34,785 nt of DNA. Source: Chloroflexota bacterium. Lineage in GTDB: Bacteria > Chloroflexota > Dehalococcoidia > SHYB01 > JACPQI01. Numbering within the stretch: the stretch's first letter is position 1; the number at the start of each line of letters is the position of its first letter. The position numbers and the translations under genes were made by a program. This document shows positions 16,211-23,431 of the stretch, one piece after another. The notes under the pieces were generated by a model. The model worked only from the letters and a program-made list of their open reading frames with translations, was not told the origin of the DNA and ran no database searches. Location of the stretch: positions 1 to 34,785 of the forward strand of contig JACPQI010000174.1 of the NCBI GenBank assembly GCA_016190545.1, given 5' to 3'.

Positions 16211-17440
16211 CTACTTGAGCAGCGTCTTCAAGTCAGTGTTCCTGTCCTTCAGCACCGCTGCTTTGCCCGATAGGTCCACCTTGCGACGGATAAGACGCTG
16301 ATAGGTCAGAAACTCCTTGTCCGGCATGTTGGTGGACAGGTAGGCCCGCAACCGGCCTCCCTTCAGGAAGAAGACCGTGAACGCCTCCTTGTCAAAGGTG
16401 CCGCGAAGGAGGAGTTGGTCGGACTCCGTCTCGTCGCCGGCGAACTCCAGGTGCAGATCGAAGAGGTCTGACCAGACATAGGTAAGCAGGTCATACGATT
16501 GCTGCTTGCCCGCCATGTTCATGCCGGCGATCATGCCGCAGTACTCGGCATGGCCCCAGTGTTCCACGCGCCGTCTCTTGTTGAATACCGGGTCGTGGTA
16601 GCTGGCGACGTCGCCCCCCGCATAAATGTCATGGTGGGAACTCTGCAAGTATTGGTTCACCACAATGCCGTTGTCTACCGCCAGGCCCGCCTGTTTCGCA
16701 AGCTCATCGTTGGGCAGGATGCCGACGCCCACACATACCAGATCGCAAGGCAGCTCTGTGCCGTCGCGTAGGACCACGGCCTGGACCCGGCCCTCTCCCT
16801 GAAACGCCATGACCACGTTGTCCGTGCTGAAAGTGATGCCGCGCTGCTGGCAGTAGTCCTGATAAAAGGACGCGGTGGCCTGGTCCAGGAAGCGGTTCCA
16901 GATGTATGGCCCGACTTCCACCACATGAGCCTTGAGGCCGATGCTGGTAAGGGAAGCCGCGATTTCCATTCCGATGAATCCGGCGCCGATAACAACTACT
17001 CGTGCCCCGGATACAGCATGCTTGCGAATCGCGTCGGCGTCATCAATCGTGCGCAGGTAGTGGACGCCAGGCAAGTCTGCGCCTGGGAGTTGAAGCAATC
17101 GCGGCCTGCCGCCGGTGGCGAGAAGAGCCTTTCCAAAGAAGAGGTCCTGGCCGTTACTGAGGATCACCCGCTTGGTCGGCAGTTCCAGCTTTGTAACCGT
17201 CAGAGACGTGAGCACGTCGATACGATTTGTCTGATAGAACGGCGCAGGCTCGAAGAAGAGCCCAGTCCGTTCTTGCTTGTTGAGCAGGTACTCCTTGGTC
17301 AAGGGAGGCCGGTTATAAGGCAAATACGGCTCGGCAGCGACTATAGTGATGGCGCCGGTGGGGTCATGCTGGCGGAGCTGTTTGGCGGCGTTGAGGGAGG
17401 TTACCCCGCCGCCCATCAGCAGGTACGTGGTCTCCTTCAT
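16211..17440 (-). CDS. FAD/NAD(P)-dependent oxidoreductase, ferredoxin/rubredoxin reductase-like
   Basis: A 409-aa pyridine nucleotide-disulfide oxidoreductase-family flavoprotein resembling ferredoxin and rubredoxin reductases (BphA4/AIF-like). The N-terminal FAD Rossmann motif is LLMGGGVTSLNAAKQL, followed by YLPYNRPPLTKEYLL. The NAD-binding Rossmann is RVVVIGAGFIGMEIAASL near residue 150, and the second FAD contact is DIYAGGDVASYHDP near 285. No redox-active CxxxxC is seen. The C-terminal reductase-type domain is complete. The electron acceptor is unknown. No Shine-Dalgarno precedes ATG 17440; instead a consensus TATAAT ends 7 nt before it, suggesting a leaderless mRNA. Divergent from the MFS gene. 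Confidence 0.88.
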   Translation of the reverse strand: MKETTYLLMGGGVTSLNAAKQLRQHDPTGAITIVAAEPYLPYNRPPLTKEYLLNKQERTGLFFEPAPFYQTNRIDVLTSLTVTKLELPTKRVILSNGQDLFFGKALLATGGRPRLLQLPGADLPGVHYLRTIDDADAIRKHAVSGARVVVIGAGFIGMEIAASLTSIGLKAHVVEVGPYIWNRFLDQATASFYQDYCQQRGITFSTDNVVMAFQGEGRVQAVVLRDGTELPCDLVCVGVGILPNDELAKQAGLAVDNGIVVNQYLQSSHHDIYAGGDVASYHDPVFNKRRRVEHWGHAEYCGMIAGMNMAGKQQSYDLLTYVWSDLFDLHLEFAGDETESDQLLLRGTFDKEAFTVFFLKGGRLRAYLSTNMPDKEFLTYQRLIRRKVDLSGKAAVLKDRNTDLKTLLK

Positions 17441-17447
17441 AGGGACT

Positions 17448-17476
17448 ATTATAAGGGCCGCTGTTACCCCCGTCGA
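17448..17476 (-). promoter_or_regulatory. Sigma70-type promoter of the FAD reductase, leaderless geometry
   Basis: Minus-strand TCGACG (17471-17476), 17-bp spacer, TATAAT (17448-17453, perfect), then 7 nt (AGTCCCT) before ATG 17440. Predicted transcription start is the start codon or one base before it. Confidence 0.7.
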
Positions 17477-17491
17477 GACAGTGGAGCGCTA

Positions 17492-17520
17492 TTGCTGACA
17501 GCCTTGGCCCTGCGTAATAT
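17492..17520 (+). promoter_or_regulatory. Candidate promoter for the MFS transporter
   Basis: TTGCTG (17492-17497), 17-bp spacer, TAATAT (17515-17520). Predicted start near 17527, giving about 128 nt of leader before the MFS start. It is back to back with the reductase promoter. Confidence 0.45.
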
Positions 17521-17654
17521 AGTGTTCTGACGATGTCACCAATCTTGGGCCACGACCTCTGCCGCGTCGCCGCCTTCCGCCCGGTTTTTGAGCCGTCTCT
17601 TGATCGCGAGAGCGCCCGTGCCGTGTCGCAGCGCTTGCTCGCAAGGGCAAGGCC

Positions 17655-19166
17655 GTGACAGCCGTGCAGCCTACTCAAGCGGGCGACCGCCGCAAGTGGG
17701 TGATTCTTTTTGCCATCCTCTTGACCGCCTTTTCTCTTTCCCTGGACGTGGGCATCATTTACATCGCCTACCCGGCCCTGACCGAACACTTCAACACCAG
17801 CCCCTCGAACATCGTCTGGATTACCGTCGCGCCTCAGCTCTTCATGATCGGCCTATTCTTCACCTTTGGCCGCCTCGGCGATATGGTGGGCCGGCGGCGA
17901 ATGATCCTTATCGGGTACACCCTGTTCACCGTGGGCATAGGGGTGTCAGCCGTGTCTCCCACTATCTATGTGCTCATGCTATCGCGAGTCGTGTCCGGGG
18001 TGGGCATGGGCATTGTAGCCAGCAACAGCATCGCGTTGCTGGCCTCTGTATTTGCGCCGGGTGAACGCGGGAAGGCTATTGGGCTGTGGGGCGCCGTTAT
18101 TGGACTGGGCCTTTCAACCGCGCCGAGTCTGGGCGGCGTGCTGGTAGACACCCTGGGCTGGCGGGCCGTATTTTACAGTCGCGTGCCGTTGCAGTTGGCT
18201 GGCATGGCGTTGGTCTGGATCTATGTGAGCGAACCGCGCTCGTTTGCGCGCAAACGCGTCACATTTGACATACCGGGTGCTGTCGCATCTTTTATCGCTC
18301 TCGCCTGTCTTCTGCTGTTCATCAACCGGGCGGAGACTTGGGGTTTCACTTCGCCGCTGCTTTTCTTCTTACTCGTCCTCGCGGCTCTGTTCGGCGTCCT
18401 CTTCTATCACATTGAGCGCCGCGTCGTCTCGCCGCTGCTCGATTTCGTGCTGTTCCGGCAACGCGACTTCTCCAGCGCAGTCATGGGCCTCATGATGGCC
18501 TACACGGTCTTCTCCGCAATTATGCTCTTGCTCCCCTTTTTCCTCAAGGACTCCAGAGGCTTCTCCGCGTTGCACGCCGGCCTCTTGCTCATGGCGGTGC
18601 CGGCGGCGCGGATCATCTTTTCCCTGCCGGCCGGTCTGCTCACAGACCGCCTTGGCCCGCGGCTGCCCAGCGCTCTTGGAATGGCGTGTATCGCTGGAGG
18701 GTCGTTCTCGCTGCTGACCATGGACCCGACCTCTGCATCTCTCGGCATCATCTGGCCCCTGGCGCTCCTTGGCCTGGGATTTGCCATTTTCGATACGCCG
18801 AACGCCACCGCCATCATGGAAAATGTCCCCGCCGACCGTCTGGGCACAGCGAACGCCATGCTGAACACCAGCCGCCAGGTGGGGCAGGCCCTCGGTCTTG
18901 CCCTCGGAGGGGCCTTATGGGGTATCCGGGGGTCGGCGCACGTTGACAAGCTTCTCGCCGGAGGCCTGGAGAAAACGCAGGCGAACCGCGAAGGCCTGGC
19001 GGAGGGTTTCCATGACAGTGTCTTCGTCTTTGGGGCGATCGGGCTGGCAGCATTGGTGTTGTTTGGCCTCATCGCCTGGGTGAGACGGGGAGAAGACACT
19101 GCGGATCGCTCGCCCAGCCCGCTCGTGGTGGCGCGGCCTGCCCCTCATGAAAAGGAGTCCTCCTGA
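17655..19166 (+). CDS. MFS transporter, DHA2 (14-TM, EmrB/QacA-type) family
   Basis: A 503-aa hydrophobic protein with about 14 predicted membrane segments, typical of drug:proton antiporters of the DHA2 type. MFS motif A appears as GRLGDMVGRRRMILIGY between TM2 and TM3; the antiporter-type motif C region lies in AIGLWGAVIGLGLSTAPSLGGVL. A GTANAMLNTSRQVGQALGLALGGALWG stretch lies in the C-terminal half. The substrate cannot be read from sequence. The start GTG 17655 has AAGGG seven bases upstream; GTG 17664 is an alternative. A 41-codon upstream reading frame ends in GTGA overlapping this start. It is followed closely by the YuiH-like gene, so probably one operon. Confidence 0.9.
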   Translation: MTAVQPTQAGDRRKWVILFAILLTAFSLSLDVGIIYIAYPALTEHFNTSPSNIVWITVAPQLFMIGLFFTFGRLGDMVGRRRMILIGYTLFTVGIGVSAVSPTIYVLMLSRVVSGVGMGIVASNSIALLASVFAPGERGKAIGLWGAVIGLGLSTAPSLGGVLVDTLGWRAVFYSRVPLQLAGMALVWIYVSEPRSFARKRVTFDIPGAVASFIALACLLLFINRAETWGFTSPLLFFLLVLAALFGVLFYHIERRVVSPLLDFVLFRQRDFSSAVMGLMMAYTVFSAIMLLLPFFLKDSRGFSALHAGLLLMAVPAARIIFSLPAGLLTDRLGPRLPSALGMACIAGGSFSLLTMDPTSASLGIIWPLALLGLGFAIFDTPNATAIMENVPADRLGTANAMLNTSRQVGQALGLALGGALWGIRGSAHVDKLLAGGLEKTQANREGLAEGFHDSVFVFGAIGLAALVLFGLIAWVRRGEDTADRSPSPLVVARPAPHEKESS

Positions 19167-19241
19167 AGGGGCTTGTGGCGCTGCCGCCTTGTCTGCGCTA
19201 TCATGAAAGGCTTGGCTTTGCCGCGTCATGAGAAGGGGAGA

Positions 19242-19832
19242 GTGGAAAACGTGCCAGACCCGACCCCACATCGATTCTCTCGGATTCCGCCCGGGCAGTA
19301 CGTTACGGAGAAGTTCCCTGTCCTCACCTATGGCGGCACGCCGAAGGTCGACTTCAACACCTGGGAACTGAAGGTGACTGGGCTTGTGGAGCACCCCCTT
19401 CGCCTGACCTGGGAGCAGTTCAATAGCTTGCCGCGAGTGGGGGTGACCGCCGATTTCCATTGCGTGACCCAGTGGTCGCGCCTCAGCAACGAATGGGAGG
19501 GCGTGCCAGCCAAGGACGTACTCATGATGGCCCAGCCCAGGCCTGGGGCGCTATTCGTGCTGGTAAAGTGCTACGGCGACTATACCACGAACCTGGAATT
19601 GGCAGCGCTCATGGAAAACGACGTGCTTCTCGCTACCCGTCTGGATGGGCGAGAGCTGCCGCCGGACCACGGCGGGCCGCTGCGGTTGGTAGTACCCAAA
19701 CGCTATGGCTGGAAGAGCGCGAAGTGGGTGCAGGAGCTTGAACTGACCGACCGAGAAGTGCTCGGGTTCTGGGAGCAGCGTGGCTATCATCGCGAAGGCG
19801 ATCCGTGGCGGGAAGAGCGCTTTAGCGACTAA
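19242..19832 (+). CDS. Molybdopterin-dependent oxidoreductase, YuiH/sulfite oxidase-like
   Basis: A 196-aa single-domain protein with the sulfite-oxidase molybdopterin fold. The Mo-ligand Cys lies in DFHCVTQWSRLSNEWEGV, and the later conserved stretch GGPLRLVVPKRYGWKSAKWV binds the cofactor in this family. The dimerisation domain of true sulfite oxidases is missing, as in YuiH/YedY-like proteins. There is no signal peptide, so it is probably cytoplasmic. The substrate is unknown. The start is uncertain: GTG 19242 (AGAAGG five bases before) or GTG 19251; an upstream TTG 19173 is possible but lacks support. It ends just before the strong poly-G/poly-C hairpin. Confidence 0.85.
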   Translation: MENVPDPTPHRFSRIPPGQYVTEKFPVLTYGGTPKVDFNTWELKVTGLVEHPLRLTWEQFNSLPRVGVTADFHCVTQWSRLSNEWEGVPAKDVLMMAQPRPGALFVLVKCYGDYTTNLELAALMENDVLLATRLDGRELPPDHGGPLRLVVPKRYGWKSAKWVQELELTDREVLGFWEQRGYHREGDPWREERFSD

Positions 19833-19834
19833 AT

Positions 19835-19873
19835 GCAGGGGGGGGGGACGGGAAACCGTCCCCCCCCCCCTGC
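19835..19873. terminator. Poly-G/poly-C hairpin with GAAA tetraloop between convergent genes
   Basis: GCA, ten G (19838-19847), ACGG, loop GAAA (19852-19855), CCGT, eleven C (19860-19870), TGC. The stem is about 17 bp with one extra C. There is no T-tract, so it is not a classical intrinsic terminator, but its position between a plus-strand and a minus-strand gene end suggests a bidirectional transcription block or RNA 3'-end protector. The homopolymer length should be treated with caution as a sequencing risk. Confidence 0.6.
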
Positions 19874-19895
19874 TTCCAGACGAAGGTAGTGTGTG

Positions 19896-20102
19896 TTAGG
19901 CCGCTTTTTTGGCCTTCGCCTTCAGCCCCGCGACCATGCTGGCATCGTCCAACTCCAAGTAGCCCATGTATCCGCATTGTAGGCACTCGGTGTAGGGGCC
20001 ATAGCTGTCGCTGTTCGTATAGAGGTCCCCGCTGCAACGCGGGCATTCTTTCAAAGCCAACCGGTTCTCCCGGGGCAACAGGACGGCTTTTTTGATAGTC
20101 AT
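19896..20102 (-). CDS. Small zinc-ribbon protein, unknown function
   Basis: A 68-aa protein with one zinc ribbon: CPRCSGDLY and CLQCGYMGY (two CxxC pairs about 20 residues apart), a basic N-terminus (TIKKAVLLPREN) and an Ala/Lys tail. ATG 20102 is preceded by AAAGGAGGTGA, an excellent ribosome site, so longer readings upstream are wrong. It has its own promoter with a palindrome over the -35. Such minimal zinc ribbons are common; no partner or substrate can be inferred from the sequence. Confidence 0.82.
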   Translation of the reverse strand: MTIKKAVLLPRENRLALKECPRCSGDLYTNSDSYGPYTECLQCGYMGYLELDDASMVAGLKAKAKKAA

Positions 20103-20132
20103 CTGCTCACCTCCTTTGGGTGATGTCGCAGT

Positions 20133-20161
20133 AGTGTACCGATAGTTGTTGACTTTGTCAA
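20133..20161 (-). promoter_or_regulatory. Sigma70-type promoter of the 68-aa zinc-ribbon gene, with palindrome over the -35
   Basis: Minus-strand TTGACA (20156-20161, perfect), 17-bp spacer, TACACT (20133-20138). The perfect inverted repeat TTGAC-TTT-GTCAA (20149-20161) covers the -35 box, as an operator would. Confidence 0.7.
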
Positions 20162-20265
20162 GCGATGAAATAGACAAATTGCTCGCTTTCGCCTCTTTCC
20201 TCCTCCCCATCTCCTGCTCATCTAATAAAGACGAGTGAGGCATAGCTTGTGTCAGCCTGGGGTAT

Positions 20266-20294
20266 TTGACATATGGCATATCACTCTTTATTAT
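20266..20294 (+). promoter_or_regulatory. hspR-dnaK promoter P1 with palindrome in the spacer
   Basis: TTGACA (20266-20271), 17 bp, TATTAT (20289-20294). The palindrome ATATG-G-CATAT (20271-20281) sits between the two boxes and may be an operator. No canonical HAIR operator (CTTGAGT-N7-ACTCAAG) was found by eye. Confidence 0.6.
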
Positions 20295-20299
20295 ATATA

Positions 20300-20327
20300 T
20301 TGACTAATCTCCTGCATCCTCTATAGT
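20300..20327 (+). promoter_or_regulatory. hspR-dnaK promoter P2
   Basis: TTGACT (20300-20305), 16 bp, TATAGT (20322-20327). It starts 5 bp after the P1 -10 box. Predicted start near 20334, about 52 nt before hspR. Confidence 0.55.
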
Positions 20328-20385
20328 GTGAGATGGAGGATGTGGCAGAAAAGTTCCAGGGCCTCGGCAGAAAGAGGTGACGGCG

Positions 20386-20748
20386 GTGCAAGAATTCCGC
20401 GGCGTCTATATTATCAGTGTGGCGGCCAGGTTGTTGGAGATGCATCCGCAGACCCTGCGCAAGTACGAGCGGTTTGGGTTTGTGGCTCCGGGCCGGGCCG
20501 GGCCGCTCCGCCTCTATTCGGATGAGGACATAGCTCGGCTGCGTCTCATCAAGCACCTGGTGGACGATTTGGGGCTGAACCTGGCTGGGGTGGAACTCGC
20601 CCTCCAGGTCTTGAACCGTCTCTTGGACCTCCGCCACGCGCTTCGAAGTAGCCAGGAGTGGCGCTCGCTCCGGCAACATGCGGTGGAGGAGATTGATGAG
20701 GTCCTTCAAGATATGGGGGCCTTGCCCGCTCAGCAAGAGAGTGAGTAA
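20386..20748 (+). CDS. hspR: MerR-family heat-shock regulator HspR
   Basis: A 120-aa MerR-type regulator. The N-terminus has the HspR pattern: YIISVAARLLEMHPQTLRKYERFGFVAPGR, i.e. helix-turn-helix plus wing, then RLYSDEDIARLRLIKHLVDDLGLNLAGVELALQVL and a C-terminal coiled coil (LLDLRHALRSSQEW). HspR represses dnaK operons and uses DnaK as corepressor in actinobacteria; dnaK follows here at 80 nt, which fits. I start it at GTG 20386, six bases after GAGGTG; GTG 20377 overlaps that ribosome site. Unusually hspR comes first, and grpE and dnaJ are not next to dnaK. Confidence 0.88.
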   Translation: MQEFRGVYIISVAARLLEMHPQTLRKYERFGFVAPGRAGPLRLYSDEDIARLRLIKHLVDDLGLNLAGVELALQVLNRLLDLRHALRSSQEWRSLRQHAVEEIDEVLQDMGALPAQQESE

Positions 20749-20782
20749 GCTAGTCCAACGTTTGGAGTACATGAATATTCGC

Positions 20783-20809
20783 ACGGCGCCCACCCTCAGC
20801 GGGCGCCGT
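20783..20809 (+). promoter_or_regulatory. Stem-loop in the dnaK leader
   Basis: ACGGCGCCC (20783-20791) and GGGCGCCGT (20801-20809) form a perfect 9-bp, very GC-rich stem with a 9-nt loop. It ends 5 nt before the AGGAGG ribosome site (20815-20820) of dnaK. No T-run follows, so it is more likely a processing, stability or translation-control element than a terminator. Confidence 0.55.
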
Positions 20810-20828
20810 CATAGAGGAGGTCAGCACG

Positions 20829-22745
20829 ATGCCGAAAGTTCTGGGAATTGACCTGGGCACCACCAACTCGGTCACGGCCTTCATGGAAGGCGGAGAGCCG
20901 GTGGTCCTTGAAAATTCGGAAGGCTCACGCCTGACGCCGTCTGTGGTAGCGATAAACCCCAAGACCGGCGAGCGGTACACCGGCCAGATTGCCAAGCGAC
21001 AGGCGGTCACCAATCCGGAAAACACGGTCTTCTCCATAAAGCGGTTCATGGGCCGTAAGTTCGACGACCCAGCCGTGCAGGAGGAAATGAAGCGGCTCCC
21101 CTACAAGGTAGTGCGCGCGGCCAACGGCGACGCCCACGTCGTCATGGGTGACAAGACCTACTCGCCTCCCGAGATCTCCGCCATGATCCTGCAAAAGATG
21201 AAGACGGATGCGGAGGCGAAGCTGGGTGAGAAAATCACTCAGGCCGTCATCACCGTCCCGGCCTACTTCAACGATGCTCAGCGCCAGGCGACAAAGGATG
21301 CGGGCCGCATCGCCGGCCTGGAGGTGCTGCGCATCGTCAACGAGCCCACCGCCTCAGCCTTGGCCTATGGTCTGGGCAAGAAGAAGGACGAGACGGTTGC
21401 CGTGTATGACTTGGGTGGCGGTACCTTCGACATCTCCGTCTTGCGCTTGGGCGACGGCGTGTTCGAGGTGATTGCCACCAATGGAGACACCCACCTGGGC
21501 GGCGATGACTTCGACCAGCGCGTCATGGACTGGATGAGCGCAGAGTTCAAGCGGGACCAGGGTATCGACCTGCGCTCCGACCGTATGGCGCTCCAGCGTC
21601 TCAAGGAGGCGGCGGAAAAGGCCAAGATCGAGCTCTCCACGGTGATGCAGACGGAAATCAATCTCCCCTTCATTACCGCTGACGCCAGTGGCGCCAAGCA
21701 CCTTGTCATCACATTGACGCGGGCCAAGTTGGAGCAGCTTACCGCAGACCTCATCGAGCGGTCGGTGAGGCCGGTCCAGCAGGCGTTGCAAGACGCTGGA
21801 ATGCCTGTAGACAAGATCGACCACGTCATCCTGGTGGGCGGCATGACGCGCATGCCCGCCGTGTCCCAGAAAGTGCGGGAACAGTTCAAGAAGGAGCCGC
21901 ACAAGGGTGTAAACCCGGACGAGGTGGTGGGCATGGGCGCCGCCGTGCAGGCTGGAGTGCTCAAGGGCGAGGTGCGTGACGTGTTGCTTCTAGACGTGAC
22001 CCCGCTCACTCTGGGTCTTGAAACCCTGGGCGGCGTCATGACCGCGCTCATCCCACGCAATACCACCATTCCCACGTCCAAGAGCGAGACGTTTACCACC
22101 GCCGCCGACAATCAGGGCAGCGTGGAGATCCATGTGCTTCAGGGTGAGCGGTCCATGGCAGCCGAAAACAAGAGCATTGGACGGTTCATCCTCGATGGCA
22201 TCCTACCCGCGCCGCGTGGCGTGCCCCAGGTCGAAGTGACCTTCGATATGGATGCGAACGGCATTCTCAGTGTGCGGGCCCGCGACAAGGGAACGGGCAA
22301 GGAGCAAAAGATCACCATACAGCCCAGCTCCGGTCTCGGCAAGGACGAGATAGACCGGATGGTCAAGAACGCGGAGCGCTATCGCCAGGAGGACGAGCAA
22401 CGCCGAAAGGAGATTGAGGCGAAGAACCAGGCGGACTCGTTGGCCTACAGCGCCGAAAAACTCCTGCGCGAGAACGCCGATAAGATCCCTGCTGATATCA
22501 AGACAGAGGTAGAGGGCAAGATCGCCAGTTTGCGCTCTGCGCTCCAAGCAAACGACCTCGCCAAGATTCAGCAGGAGGCGGCGAGCTTGAGCCAGGCCCT
22601 ACAGCGGGTCGGCCAGCAAGTATACAGCCACGCTGGCGAAGGCGCGCAAGGGCCTGAGGGCTCAGATGGAGCCGGCCCTCAAGGTGGGGTGCCTGGCCCT
22701 GAGGGCGACGTGGGCACGGTGGAGGGGGAATTCCGCGAAGTATAG
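20829..22745 (+). CDS. dnaK: Molecular chaperone DnaK (Hsp70)
   Basis: A 638-aa Hsp70 of normal length. The ATPase domain begins [19 protein letters not shown], with [22 protein letters not shown], the phosphate-2 loop [13 protein letters not shown] and the adenosine motif [12 protein letters not shown]. The linker is [13 protein letters not shown], followed by the substrate-binding domain and a helical lid. The tail is Gly/Pro-rich and ends VEGEFREV, the usual bacterial type. ATG 20829 has AGGAGG at spacing 8. It is probably cotranscribed with hspR and autoregulated through it. grpE/dnaJ are elsewhere in the genome. Confidence 0.97.
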   Translation: MPKVLGIDLGTTNSVTAFMEGGEPVVLENSEGSRLTPSVVAINPKTGERYTGQIAKRQAVTNPENTVFSIKRFMGRKFDDPAVQEEMKRLPYKVVRAANGDAHVVMGDKTYSPPEISAMILQKMKTDAEAKLGEKITQAVITVPAYFNDAQRQATKDAGRIAGLEVLRIVNEPTASALAYGLGKKKDETVAVYDLGGGTFDISVLRLGDGVFEVIATNGDTHLGGDDFDQRVMDWMSAEFKRDQGIDLRSDRMALQRLKEAAEKAKIELSTVMQTEINLPFITADASGAKHLVITLTRAKLEQLTADLIERSVRPVQQALQDAGMPVDKIDHVILVGGMTRMPAVSQKVREQFKKEPHKGVNPDEVVGMGAAVQAGVLKGEVRDVLLLDVTPLTLGLETLGGVMTALIPRNTTIPTSKSETFTTAADNQGSVEIHVLQGERSMAAENKSIGRFILDGILPAPRGVPQVEVTFDMDANGILSVRARDKGTGKEQKITIQPSSGLGKDEIDRMVKNAERYRQEDEQRRKEIEAKNQADSLAYSAEKLLRENADKIPADIKTEVEGKIASLRSALQANDLAKIQQEAASLSQALQRVGQQVYSHAGEGAQGPEGSDGAGPQGGVPGPEGDVGTVEGEFREV

Positions 22746-22779
22746 GGAAGAGCGAGCGATCCTCATAGGGATGCGAAGC

Positions 22780-22793
22780 CGCGAGAAATCGCG
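22780..22793. other. Small hairpin downstream of dnaK
   Basis: CGCGA-GAAA-TCGCG: a 5-bp stem closed by a GNRA (GAAA) tetraloop 35 nt after the dnaK stop, followed within 20 nt by AAAAAGTCGTTTTT. It might contribute to 3'-end formation, but it is a weak terminator candidate. Confidence 0.3.
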
Positions 22794-22813
22794 TCCAAAA
22801 AGTCGTTTTTCTC

Positions 22814-22843
22814 TTGATAGCCCACCCGTCGGCTTGCTATGAT
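22814..22843 (+). promoter_or_regulatory. Sigma70-type promoter of the 93-aa unknown gene
   Basis: TTGATA (22814-22819), 18 bp, TGC-TATGAT (22838-22843, extended -10). Predicted start near 22850. The TTG of the -35 is in frame with the gene and can be mistaken for its start codon. Confidence 0.65.
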
Positions 22844-22864
22844 GGAAGTGAAGCCGGAAGGTGG

Positions 22865-23146
22865 GTGATAGAGTTGGAGAGCATCAAGGAGCAAGGCAGG
22901 CAGGAACAGGAGGCGCTGGAGAGCGGCCAGAAGGTTGGGAGTTACACGCCGCTCCAGTCGTATTTCTTGATCCGCCTGGATAGGCTCCTGCGGAAGAAGG
23001 ACGCGGTTGAACGCGGCCTTGATGTGAACGAGGCGGATCTGCGTCTGCTTAAGCGCGCCATCTACGCCGCCATTCGCGACTGCGTCGACGAAGGGGTAGG
23101 CGCGGAGGCGTCTCTCATTCTCAAGCAAGAGCGCGCCGGGTCCTAG
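22865..23146 (+). CDS. Small helical protein of unknown function
   Basis: I do not recognise this 93-aa protein. It is predicted almost entirely helical and charged, with IELESIKEQGRQEQEALESG at the N-terminus, then SYTPLQSYFLIRLDRLLRKKDA and LRLLKRAIYAAIRDCVDEGVG. It has no membrane segment, signal peptide or metal motif. The start is GTG 22865 or TTG 22874 (90 aa); GGAAGG lies just upstream of both. It has its own promoter and a strong terminator, so it is a genuine monocistronic gene between dnaK and glgC rather than a chance frame. Confidence 0.65.
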   Translation: MIELESIKEQGRQEQEALESGQKVGSYTPLQSYFLIRLDRLLRKKDAVERGLDVNEADLRLLKRAIYAAIRDCVDEGVGAEASLILKQERAGS

Positions 23147-23166
23147 GCGGACACAAGGGCTAGCTA

Positions 23167-23202
23167 GCGAAGGGCTGGGACACCCCAGCCCTTCGCTTTT
23201 TT
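23167..23202 (+). terminator. Rho-independent terminator
   Basis: GCGAAGGGCTGGG (23167-23179), loop ACAC, CCCAGCCCTTCGC (23184-23196), then six T (23197-23202). A perfect 13-bp stem followed by a T-tract, 20 nt after the stop of the 93-aa gene: textbook form. Confidence 0.95.
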
Positions 23203-23323
23203 GTGTGCAACCAATGGAGAAACACCGCTGCGCCGATAGGCATAGCGGCTCGTTTACAAATCCTTAACCCATTGTCCCTTGACACGCTACGGAGAAGTTG
23301 GGAAACTGAGGAAGGCGGAACTT

Positions 23324-23352
23324 TTGACAGCGTTGTCTGCGTGTGCTCTATC
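23324..23352 (+). promoter_or_regulatory. Candidate promoter of the glycogen cluster
   Basis: TTGACA (23324-23329, perfect), 17 bp, TCTATC (23347-23352) preceded by TGC as in extended -10 promoters. The -10 match is poor. Predicted leader about 72 nt. Otherwise the 229 nt between the terminator and glgC hold nothing I recognise. Confidence 0.4.
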
Positions 23353-23431
23353 GTGTTGGCAGAGGTAGTCGCTCCTGGCATGTTCAGTCAACATGTCCTC
23401 AACGTCTCAGGCCAGGGCCGGTGCATGAATC

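Noticed and set aside
20333..20380. 15-codon frame (ATG 20333 to TGA 20380) just before hspR
   Set aside because: It begins only 5 nt after the P2 -10 box, probably outside the transcript from P2, has no ribosome site, and is too short to judge.
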